From contig NZ_JAABOK010000017.1 of NCBI RefSeq assembly GCF_009928525.1, positions 1-64,000 of the forward strand: DNA of 64,000 nt, read 5' to 3'. The notes under the pieces are model-generated. The model made no database searches. It saw only the letters and a program-made list of their open reading frames with translations, and was not told where the DNA came from. Below, in pieces: positions 43,507-51,722 of this stretch. This DNA comes from Chitinophaga solisilvae. GTDB lineage: Bacteria; Bacteroidota; Bacteroidia; Chitinophagales; Chitinophagaceae. Position 1 is the stretch's first letter, and the number at the start of each line of letters is the position of its first letter. The translations under genes and the position numbers were made by a program.

Positions 43507-46500
43507 ATGAAAAAATATTATTGCTATAAATATTTATTGCTCATCGCAGGTACGCTGACTGCAGGAATCGCCGGTGCACAGAATATTCCTGCAGCAAGTA
43601 CCAGACCCGCGGCGCAAGCCGTGGCATTACCTCCGGCCTATAGCGGACCTACCGTTAACTATGTCCGTACCTGGGAGCCTTACATGCCATCTGCAGACGC
43701 TAAAGTCATAGCCGGTTCAACGGATGTGAAGGCAGTGAAGCAGACAACGGTGTATCTTGACGGTCTGGGCCGGTTACTGCAAAGCGTTTCAAAAGGTATC
43801 AGTGGCAGTGGTAAAGACGTAGTCATTCCTGTTACCTATGATGCATCAGGAAGAGAACAGTTTAAGTATCTGCCCTATGTACCACAGACCGGCAACACCA
43901 GTGACGGCAAATTCAAGGCAGACCCGTTCAGCGCGCAGCAGACATTCTACCAGAATAATACATTGAACCCCGGCGCCAAAGGAGAAAGCATTTTCTATAG
44001 TCAGACAGACTATGAAGCATCACCGCTCAACAGGGAACTGAATAAATATGCAGCAGGAAACAGCTGGGCTAAGTCAGGAGGTAACCGTCCGGTAAAAGAA
44101 CAATATCTTGTGAATACTGTCAGTGATTCTGTCAGGCTATGGAAAGTATCCGGCAATACCGCAACGACTGATGCGATATATGATGCCGGTCAGCTGACTA
44201 AAAGAGTAACCACCAATGAAGCAGGCAGTGCATCCGTAGAATATAAGGATAAAGACGGCCGCGTTGTATTAAAGAAACTGCAATTGGCTGATGTTCCCGG
44301 ACCGGCACATATGGGCTGGCTGAGTACCTATTATGTGTATGATAATAAAGATAACCTGCGCTTTGTTATTCCTCCGCTGGCAGTAGAGAAAATCACGACT
44401 ACCTGGAATTTTACTTCTATCGCTGCTGAACTCTGTTATCAATACCGGTACGATGAACGTAACCGGCTGATTGTGAAAAAACTGCCGGGGGTTGATTCAA
44501 CTGAAATGGTGTATGATGTCAGAGACAGATTGGTTTTCTCCCGTGATGGTAATCTGAAAAATACGAACGGTGGTTCATGGCTGGTAACATTTTATGATGC
44601 AGTGAACAGACCTGTGGAAACAGCCTTGTATAAATCAGCAGCCGCCAGGGATGCGCTGCAGACTACCATGAATAATGTACAACCAGACGGCAGTACTTCC
44701 TATCCGGTGCCCGGAATCGCAGACCTCGTAGTAGCGGTGCATGACCGCAATACTTATGTGGCCACCAACAGCGTGACATGGGAAAGCGGATTTGAAACTT
44801 CCGGTACAGCAGATGTACTGGCTTACATTGATCCTTCACTGGGAAGTGGTATTATTAATATGCCGGTCAGCAATCCGTTGCCCGGTATATCGCAGCAGGA
44901 CCTGATTCCGCTGACTTACATCTTCTACGATAAATATAATTACAATGGTGTACATGCTGCTGTCACAGGTGATTTCACAAAATTGCAGCCGGGAGATAAT
45001 CCCTATGCAGAAATCCTCACAGCGCCGGGAAATATGCCGCAGGGTAAAGTTACCGGAACAAAGATCCGCGTACTGGACACGGACCAGTGGCTCACCATCA
45101 CCACCTATTATGATGATAAAGGAAGACCCGTCCAGGTAATCAGTGATAATGCAGCCGGCGGAAAGGATATCGTCACTACATTGTACGACTTCAGCGGCAA
45201 AGTGCTCAGCAGCTACCTGCGCCATACCAATCCACGCAGTGGCGCAACGCCGCAGACAACCGTGCTGACAATGACCAGCTACGATGCTGCAGGAAGAGCA
45301 CTGAGCGTTAAGAAAAAAGTAAATGATAATGCCGCCACAGAGAAAACCATTGCCGCCAATGATTATGATGAACTGGGCAGACTGAATACCAAAGCGTTGG
45401 GCATGCAAACCGGAAGCCAGGCTATAGAACAGCTAAGCTATGAATATCATCTCCGTGGCTGGCTGAAAAGTATTAACAAAGCATATTTAAATAGTGGTGG
45501 CAATACCGCCCACTTTGGCCAGGAAATAAATTATGATGATGGTTTCAGTGCCAATTCATACACCGGTAATATTGCAGGCATCCGCTGGAAAGGCTGGAAT
45601 GATCCGTTACCCAGAGCTTATGGCTATGCATATGACAGGGCAAACAGATTGAGTAAGGGAGACTTCACACAACAGAATACTGCCGGCAGTACATGGACCA
45701 GGGATAAAGTAGATTTCACAGTAGGGGAGGTCGCCTATGATGCAAATGGTAATATCATCAGCATGTCGCAGAAAGGCATGGCAGGTAATGGAATTGTACC
45801 CATCGATCAGCTGACCTACCGTTATAGGGATAACAGTAACAAGCTCCTGGCAGTACAGGATGGCAGCACGGCCGCTACACAGCTGGGAGATTTCACAGAT
45901 GGTAACAAAACAGGCGATGATTATGATTATGACCTGAACGGTAATCTCAAAAAGGATCTCAATAAAACAATCACCTCCATCAGCTACAATCACCAGAATA
46001 AGCCAGTGCAGATTGTTTCCGGTAAAGGAACCATTACTTACCAGTATGATGCAGCCGGTAATAAATTGCAGAAAACAGTGACGGATAAAACGGTTACACC
46101 GGCCAAAACCATTACCACCAGCTATGTCGGCGATATGGTATATCAGAATGATATCCTGCAGTACCTGGGTCATGAAGAGGGCAGGATAAGACTGGTTTAT
46201 AAAACGGGCGTAGCGCCGCAATTTGTGTATGATTATTTTGTGAAAGATCACCTGGGCAATGTTCGCCTGGTACTCACAGAGCAAAATGATTTTACCATGT
46301 ATTCCGCTACAATGGAATCAGCGGCAGCAGCTAAGGAAAATGCATTATTCAGCAATGTGGATGCCACCCGTGTGCCTAAACCGGCTGGTTATCCTGATGA
46401 TGGCAGCGGCAGTAAAAATGAATCCGTAGCCAGGCTGAATGCGAAAGACGGCGGTAAGAAAGTCGGGCCTTCATTAGTATTGCGGGTAATGGCTGGCGAT

Positions 46501-47892
46501 ACCATCCGGATAGGGGCCAGAGCGTTCTATAAATCACAGGTACCGAATGAGAAAAAACAGGCAGGGGCGCCGGTTGAAAATATGGTGGCTGACCTGGTAC
46601 AGGCATTTGGCGGGAACAGTAAAACTGCAGCAGATCACGGCGGCGGCATGGTAAATAATCAGACACCTTTTAATGCCGGCTTCTATAATAATGATTACAG
46701 GAAGATGAAAGATAAAGATCCGGATGAGAACAGACAGGATAAACCCAAAGCCTATCTGAACTATGCATTGTTCGACGACCGGTTTAATATGGTAGAAGAA
46801 AATAGCGGTGTGAAACAGGTAAAAGGCGAGCCTGACCAGCTGCAGACGCTCGCTGCGGATAATCTGATTATGAAGAAGAGCGGATTCCTGTATGTCTATA
46901 CCAGTAATGAAAGTGCGCAGGATGTATTCTTTGATAATGTGGTCGTAACGCAGGCGACCGGCAAGGTGGTGGAAGAAACGCATTATTATCCCTTCGGTTT
47001 AACAATGGCGGGGATCAGCAGTAATGCCCTGAAAGGGAAAAATTATCCGGAGAACAGGATGAAGTATAACGGGAAAGAATTGCAGAATGCAGAGTTCAGT
47101 GATGGTAGCGGTCTGGAATGGTATGATTATGGCGCAAGGATGTATGACGCGCAGATAGGCAGATGGCATGCCCTTGACCCCAAAGCGGAGAAGTATGAAT
47201 CAGTTTCTCCTAATGCCTATGCCTATAATAACCCGCTTCGCTTTATTGATGTGAAGGGAGAAGATCCGGGAGATGTGGTTGTTGCTTTCGGTGGCGCTGA
47301 CCTTTTGATGCAAAGAGATAAAGGCGGCGCCCCCTTGATTCTCAAGGCAGTGCAGGAACAATATCTTAGCAAGAAAGGGGGGCAGGCCAAATCGTTTCAT
47401 TCAGACTTTTGGAATTCGAATCATAGGATACCTGAAACATTGGATGACGTGACACAAAGTGCCTATGATTATATCCTGTCAAATTATAATAAAGATAATG
47501 GTAAAGATGTTAAGGGGGGAAAAGTTATATTGCAGGGATATAGTTATGGAGGAGTACTGGTTACCCATCTGGCGAGAAGACTGAAGAAGGCCAATATTCC
47601 GGTTGCGCTATTGGTTACAGTGGACGCAGCAGCAGGTCCGGAGTCTGATAATCTTGACAGAACCATACCTTCTAATGTGGATAGAAATATAAATATCTAT
47701 CAGACAAAGCCGTCCGGAATTAGGTCACATGGAGACGCGAATAAAAAGGAAGAAGGCAGCAATACACGGATGGTGAATGTGGATGTCACCAGTATCGTAA
47801 ATGACCATGGCCAGATTGATGATGCTGCTTTAAAAGCAGTTGTAAACCGTATTTTGGATGAATTGAACAAAGAACGAAAGCCCGTAGAATAA
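43507..47892 (+). CDS. RHS repeat protein with C-terminal lipase-like toxin domain
   Basis: Secreted RHS protein of 1461 residues with a signal peptide (about 1-24). A DUF6443-like start (about 60-190, VYLDGLGRLLQSV) precedes many YD/RHS repeats. The RHS-associated core is at about 1209-1250 (GARMYDAQIGRWHALDPKAE, SPNAYAYNNPLRFID). Instead of the usual DPxG it reads DVKG at Asp1248. After it comes a distinct domain with an alpha/beta-hydrolase elbow GYSYGG (Ser1346), a following Asp1373 (VTVDAAA) and His1434 (VNDHGQ), a credible catalytic triad. The tail is visibly A/T-richer than the RHS body. Likely a polymorphic toxin; the lipase role is inferred. Confidence 0.85.
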   Translation: MKKYYCYKYLLLIAGTLTAGIAGAQNIPAASTRPAAQAVALPPAYSGPTVNYVRTWEPYMPSADAKVIAGSTDVKAVKQTTVYLDGLGRLLQSVSKGISGSGKDVVIPVTYDASGREQFKYLPYVPQTGNTSDGKFKADPFSAQQTFYQNNTLNPGAKGESIFYSQTDYEASPLNRELNKYAAGNSWAKSGGNRPVKEQYLVNTVSDSVRLWKVSGNTATTDAIYDAGQLTKRVTTNEAGSASVEYKDKDGRVVLKKLQLADVPGPAHMGWLSTYYVYDNKDNLRFVIPPLAVEKITTTWNFTSIAAELCYQYRYDERNRLIVKKLPGVDSTEMVYDVRDRLVFSRDGNLKNTNGGSWLVTFYDAVNRPVETALYKSAAARDALQTTMNNVQPDGSTSYPVPGIADLVVAVHDRNTYVATNSVTWESGFETSGTADVLAYIDPSLGSGIINMPVSNPLPGISQQDLIPLTYIFYDKYNYNGVHAAVTGDFTKLQPGDNPYAEILTAPGNMPQGKVTGTKIRVLDTDQWLTITTYYDDKGRPVQVISDNAAGGKDIVTTLYDFSGKVLSSYLRHTNPRSGATPQTTVLTMTSYDAAGRALSVKKKVNDNAATEKTIAANDYDELGRLNTKALGMQTGSQAIEQLSYEYHLRGWLKSINKAYLNSGGNTAHFGQEINYDDGFSANSYTGNIAGIRWKGWNDPLPRAYGYAYDRANRLSKGDFTQQNTAGSTWTRDKVDFTVGEVAYDANGNIISMSQKGMAGNGIVPIDQLTYRYRDNSNKLLAVQDGSTAATQLGDFTDGNKTGDDYDYDLNGNLKKDLNKTITSISYNHQNKPVQIVSGKGTITYQYDAAGNKLQKTVTDKTVTPAKTITTSYVGDMVYQNDILQYLGHEEGRIRLVYKTGVAPQFVYDYFVKDHLGNVRLVLTEQNDFTMYSATMESAAAAKENALFSNVDATRVPKPAGYPDDGSGSKNESVARLNAKDGGKKVGPSLVLRVMAGDTIRIGARAFYKSQVPNEKKQAGAPVENMVADLVQAFGGNSKTAADHGGGMVNNQTPFNAGFYNNDYRKMKDKDPDENRQDKPKAYLNYALFDDRFNMVEENSGVKQVKGEPDQLQTLAADNLIMKKSGFLYVYTSNESAQDVFFDNVVVTQATGKVVEETHYYPFGLTMAGISSNALKGKNYPENRMKYNGKELQNAEFSDGSGLEWYDYGARMYDAQIGRWHALDPKAEKYESVSPNAYAYNNPLRFIDVKGEDPGDVVVAFGGADLLMQRDKGGAPLILKAVQEQYLSKKGGQAKSFHSDFWNSNHRIPETLDDVTQSAYDYILSNYNKDNGKDVKGGKVILQGYSYGGVLVTHLARRLKKANIPVALLVTVDAAAGPESDNLDRTIPSNVDRNINIYQTKPSGIRSHGDANKKEEGSNTRMVNVDVTSIVNDHGQIDDAALKAVVNRILDELNKERKPVE

Positions 47893-47906
47893 TTAAATAA
47901 TCAGTT

Positions 47907-48197
47907 ATGACTTTTTCAGTAAGAAATATAGGTTTGATCTTCTTATATATTGTCGGAATAATATTGGTTTATCCGATAGTACTGTACCTGCTGCAGGATT
48001 ATAAAAGCATATACAGTCACTTGCCGTTGCTACCACTGCATGGATATATCCAGGTATTTTTCAGTGGTCCTGGTTTAATAATACTGGGCGCCATACTTTT
48101 CTTTGCATTCCGGCACCGGATTTCAGGGATTTGTTCCGCTGTCATAGGCGCATCCTGGCTGGCGACTTTGTTACATGAAGTGCTAACTAAGAATTGA
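47907..48197 (+). CDS. Small three-helix membrane protein, candidate immunity protein
   Basis: Protein of 96 residues with about three hydrophobic helices (roughly 8-28, 46-66, 72-90). It starts 14 bp after the RHS toxin gene and is followed by a strong terminator, so it is co-transcribed with the toxin. Position, size and membrane nature fit an immunity protein against a toxin acting at the envelope. I recognise no family. A housekeeping role cannot be excluded. Confidence 0.6.
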   Translation: MTFSVRNIGLIFLYIVGIILVYPIVLYLLQDYKSIYSHLPLLPLHGYIQVFFSGPGLIILGAILFFAFRHRISGICSAVIGASWLATLLHEVLTKN

Positions 48198-48221
48198 ATA
48201 AGTCTTAATATTAGAAATTAG

Positions 48222-48256
48222 AAAAAGGCTGCAGTATGTAACTGCAGCCTTTTTTT
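48222..48256 (+). terminator. Intrinsic terminator of the RHS operon
   Basis: AAAAAGGCTGCAGT / ACTGCAGCCTTTTT forms a perfect 14-bp stem with a 5-nt loop, ending in a T-run, 25 bp after the small membrane gene. Confidence 0.92.
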
Positions 48257-48333
48257 GCGAAGCAGGTGGCAGCAGCGGTGATGGTTTCTCTGGCTTTTAT
48301 CTTTATAATTGCAGCGAATCATTTTAAGTATTT

Positions 48334-48546
48334 ATGGATTGTAACAGACTTAAAGCAGAACTAGCTGAAAGAAAACGTTCTAACAAAGAGCTGGCTGCAT
48401 TTTTAAAGACAAAAGAAAATACTGTCAGCCGCTGGTGTACGAACAAATCGCAGCCAAGCCTTGCAACATTATTCAGGATTGCAGAGTTCCTGGGTGTTTC
48501 ACCCGGAATATTGCTGAGTGAGCCTATAGGCGAGAGGCAAATCTGA
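48334..48546 (+). CDS. XRE-family helix-turn-helix regulator
   Basis: Small Cro/C1-type DNA-binding protein of 70 residues, consisting almost only of the helix-turn-helix (about 5-62: KELAAFLKTKENTVSRWCTN, then QPSLATLFRIAEFLGVSPG). Such proteins act as repressors in mobile or toxin-related loci. It follows the RHS operon terminator by about 80 bp and has its own transcript; downstream is decayed DNA. Confidence 0.85.
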   Translation: MDCNRLKAELAERKRSNKELAAFLKTKENTVSRWCTNKSQPSLATLFRIAEFLGVSPGILLSEPIGERQI

Positions 48547-49055
48547 ATCAGGATCAGGATGTAATCATCTGCTCAACTAAATCTTTGACCCCCTGGTCCA
48601 ATTTTTCGGCGTCTGACCGACATTATTTTTCCACTTCATTTTTTGGATAGAATTTTCTGCTTTTTCCTGATCATCCGCAGGAAGTGGAGGACGCATCCTT
48701 CCTGTAAATCCCCGTATTTAATTACTTGACATTTGAATTACAGCCTGATGGCAGAGGTTCGGGATGTTTTTCGATTTGGAATCGAAGGGCGGGAGTATTA
48801 TAGATTATCATTTCTAAGGTGGATTATTCAATTTAACATAATATATATTATAGGAATAATTGGCATATCATTTTGAGACTCCCAGTGCGAAGAGTTTATA
48901 ACGAAGCCAGGGCCTCTTTAACGCGGCCGAAAAACGCTTAAAATGAACGCACTGAGAATCGTTTATACGATGACGTAGTGATATACGCTCCGGATAATTC
49001 AGACACAGGAACCAGCATTACAATAGAAAAATGAAATGAGCGGGAGATCATGCAA
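48547..49055. other. Region of decayed coding remnants
   Basis: About 500 bp without an intact gene, A/T richer than its surroundings. On the minus strand 48554-48696 reads as protein-like fragments in two frames. On the plus strand 48837-49034 is one open frame interrupted by a single TAA at 48939, whose second half (ending SDTGTSITIEK) looks like a real C-terminus. I cannot name either. No tRNA or insertion-sequence end was recognised. Confidence 0.4.
48554..48696 (-). pseudogene. Possible frameshifted gene fragment
   Basis: From an ATG at 48696 the frame reads MRPPLPADDQEKAENSIQKM and continues to a stop in about 40 codons. A second frame then gives DAEKLDQGVKDLVEQMITS followed by a stop at 48556-48554. 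Both pieces look protein-like and would join after one frameshift. The family is unknown; this may be chance. Confidence 0.25.
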
Positions 49056-49059
49056 ATAA

Positions 49060-49100
49060 AAAACCGCCGGCAGAGAGATGGCTTATCCTCTACCGGCGGC
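49060..49100 (-). terminator. Intrinsic terminator of the ClC gene
   Basis: On the minus strand CCGCCGG / CCGGCGG stem with an internal CTCT/AGAG pairing, followed by a T-run; about 50 bp after the channel gene stop. Confidence 0.75.
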
Positions 49101-49148
49101 AATTAATAAAAAAGTTGCAGATAAGTTTTATATGAAACTTATCAAATG

Positions 49149-50435
49149 CTAATCATACTTAGGAACAACCAGGCGCTGCGAACCATAAATACCGGAATGA
49201 CCGCTGAAATAATATGCAGTAAAACATGCCACGCCAAAGTAAAGAACATGCGTGCCGCCAAATAATTCAATTCCCATCAGTGTACAGGCTATCGGCGTAT
49301 TCGTGGCGCCGGCAAATACAGCGATGAAACCCAGCGCGGCAAACAAATCCACCGGAGCGCCCATTAACAGCGCCAGTGTATGCCCCAACGCAGCGCCCAT
49401 AAAAAACAGGGGGGTGACCTCCCCTCCTTTGAATCCCATTCCCAGCGTCACTGCAGTGAAAACCAGCTTCCAGAGCCAGCTCCAGTCATTGATCCGTCCG
49501 CCTTCCCGGAAAGCGTTCACAACACTGATACCGTCAGGGTCTTTACTCATAACACCCAGTCCCAGATAATCCCAGGTACCGGCCACATAACAAAGGGCAA
49601 TTATCATCAGTCCACCAGCGACAGGAATCAGCCAGGGAATTTTAATATAGGCATTGGCGTTATGCTTTATCGTATGCATCAGCCTGGAGAACAACAAGCT
49701 GGTCAGCCCGAATGCAACTCCTGCAAGTATCACTTTCAACAGGAGCAGTAAATCTGTATGAATGAAAGGAATGGCAGCACTGAGCGGTGTGCCGCTGAAA
49801 TCAATGTGGTACTTTGTATGAGTGATGCCCCACGCGCTGCACACTACATCGGCCAGCACAGCGGCAATCAGACAGGGAATCAGTGCATTGTAACGCATTA
49901 CGCCGATGGCCAACACCTCCAGCGCAAATACCGCTCCGGTAACAGGCGTCCCGAACACAGCCCCAAACCCTGCGGCTATGCCAGTCATCAGTAAAATTCG
50001 TGTATCCGATGCCGTTAGCCCCAGCTTCCTGGACAACAGCCCGGCAATACTGCCGCCAATCTGAACTGCTGTACCTTCGCGCCCGGCAGACCCACCGAAA
50101 AGATGAGTGATAATAGTCGTCAGCAGCACCAGCGGCGCCATACGCGCAGGTACACCTCCACCCGGCTGGTGAATCTCCTCCATGATCAGGTTATTGCCCT
50201 TCTCCGCATTCCTGCCTCCCAACCGGTACAGCCAATAAATAACTATACCCGAGAGCGGCAGCATATACAACAGCCATTCATGCTCCCAACGCAGATGGGT
50301 AGCCTTATCCAGCAGCCATAAAAACAGGGCTACCATAGACCCGGCCAGTACCGCCACAGGCAATACCAGCAATGTCCAGCGCAGCAGCTGATACGCTACT
50401 GTCAATTGTTCCAGTGATTTTCTGAATTGTTTCAT
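49149..50435 (-). CDS. ClC-family chloride channel/antiporter
   Basis: Integral membrane protein of 428 residues with 10 or more helices. The ClC selectivity motifs are visible: GSAGREGTAVQIGG, which carries the gating glutamate, and GFKGGEVTPLFFMGAALG. It moves chloride or fluoride, either as a channel or in exchange for protons; sequence alone does not decide. It stands alone, with its own terminator, upstream neighbour glucokinase on the same strand 123 bp away. Confidence 0.9.
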   Translation of the reverse strand: MKQFRKSLEQLTVAYQLLRWTLLVLPVAVLAGSMVALFLWLLDKATHLRWEHEWLLYMLPLSGIVIYWLYRLGGRNAEKGNNLIMEEIHQPGGGVPARMAPLVLLTTIITHLFGGSAGREGTAVQIGGSIAGLLSRKLGLTASDTRILLMTGIAAGFGAVFGTPVTGAVFALEVLAIGVMRYNALIPCLIAAVLADVVCSAWGITHTKYHIDFSGTPLSAAIPFIHTDLLLLLKVILAGVAFGLTSLLFSRLMHTIKHNANAYIKIPWLIPVAGGLMIIALCYVAGTWDYLGLGVMSKDPDGISVVNAFREGGRINDWSWLWKLVFTAVTLGMGFKGGEVTPLFFMGAALGHTLALLMGAPVDLFAALGFIAVFAGATNTPIACTLMGIELFGGTHVLYFGVACFTAYYFSGHSGIYGSQRLVVPKYD

Positions 50436-50558
50436 TCCTACAAATAGCAGTTTAGTAATGATACTACCTGTACCATTATTTATTTGTAGGCGCCATCAGT
50501 TCCTGTTAGCGAAACGGTTTGGGTCAGGAAGACACCATTTCCTGTGCAGCAAATGTAA

Positions 50559-51617
50559 TTATTTATCTTCTAATAAGCCAGCATAATATGCTGCTCCCCA
50601 TAAGGCTGATTTATCATTATTAACGATATGTATTGGTACACTGGCCAGCAACTCTGCCATTCGGTCCCCCTGCAGGTAATGATGGTAGAACTCCCCGGTT
50701 TCCAGCATGGGCGCTATTTTGGGCGGAATACCACCACCCAGGAATAAGCCACCTGTGGCTTTCATCTTCAGTACCAGGTTACAGGATTCCCGCGCCAGAT
50801 ATCTGACAAACAACTCCATCGTTTTTACACAGATAGCTACCCGCGATTCCTGGGCTGCCTTGCTGATGACCGCCGCAGGATCCCCGTCAGCAATTGCCCT
50901 ACCCAGCTCTGCACTTTCTTCCATTCCTTTCACATCCCGCAAAAACTGATATATGGTATAAATACCCGGACCTGAAATTAACCGCTCACAACTGGCAATG
51001 TCATATTTCTCCTGCAGGTATCTTAATAATAATATATCCAGATCTGTCCGCGGCGCAAAATCTGTATGGCCCCCCTCCGTAGGAAACGGAAAGTGATGCT
51101 GCCCGTCCCAGAAAAGTCCCGCCATCCCCAATCCTGTACCAGGTGCTATGATGGCCATATTACCGTTACTGTCTGCCGCACCCCGGTGCAGTGTAGTCAG
51201 CTGACTGGGCGATAAAGTCGCCAGCCCGTAGGCGGTCGCCTCCAGGTCATTAATCAATGCTACCGATTTTATCCCCGTAGCCTGCCTGATATCATCTTCA
51301 CTTAAATCCCGTGAAAGATTGGTCAGCTCCACTTTTCCCCGTACTACCGGACCGGCTACGCCAATGCATACACGCTGCGGCGGCATGCCTTCGCCCTGGC
51401 TGATAAAATCCTGTATAATGTCTGTAAAGTTTGTATAATCCCGGGACGCATATTTACCCTCCCGCACAATATCCAGTATGCCCTCGCCGGACCGGAACAG
51501 CGCCAGATTCGTTTTGGTGCCGCCAAGATCTCCGGCCAGCAACCACGTAATCTCATCCCCATTATGCACCGGAGTTACAAAGCGGGGTAAATAATGTGTT
51601 TTTTTTAATGTCTGCAT
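50559..51617 (-). CDS. glk: Glucokinase
   Basis: ATP-dependent glucokinase of the Glk (PF02685) type, 352 residues. The phosphate-binding loop LLAGDLGGTKTNLALF (about 27-42), CIGVAGPV, the catalytic Asp in LINDLEATAYG and the adenosine motif APGTGLGMAG are all present. It phosphorylates glucose on C6. It diverges from the GH15 gene over 105 bp, so both may share control; glucose released by GH15 would be its substrate. Confidence 0.92.
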   Translation of the reverse strand: MQTLKKTHYLPRFVTPVHNGDEITWLLAGDLGGTKTNLALFRSGEGILDIVREGKYASRDYTNFTDIIQDFISQGEGMPPQRVCIGVAGPVVRGKVELTNLSRDLSEDDIRQATGIKSVALINDLEATAYGLATLSPSQLTTLHRGAADSNGNMAIIAPGTGLGMAGLFWDGQHHFPFPTEGGHTDFAPRTDLDILLLRYLQEKYDIASCERLISGPGIYTIYQFLRDVKGMEESAELGRAIADGDPAAVISKAAQESRVAICVKTMELFVRYLARESCNLVLKMKATGGLFLGGGIPPKIAPMLETGEFYHHYLQGDRMAELLASVPIHIVNNDKSALWGAAYYAGLLEDK

Positions 51618-51722
51618 GACGATAGCAACTTATCCCTTAAAAATAGTCAAATTGGAACAGCATTTGCCCCCCAGTTGAACAATTTTATAAAAATTTATGT
51701 AAACCAATAAACTGTATTAAGA

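Noticed and set aside
48748..48876. Short frame of 42 codons with an Ile-rich tail downstream of the XRE gene
   Set aside because: The Ile-rich tail comes from A/T-rich DNA; no support beyond an open frame.
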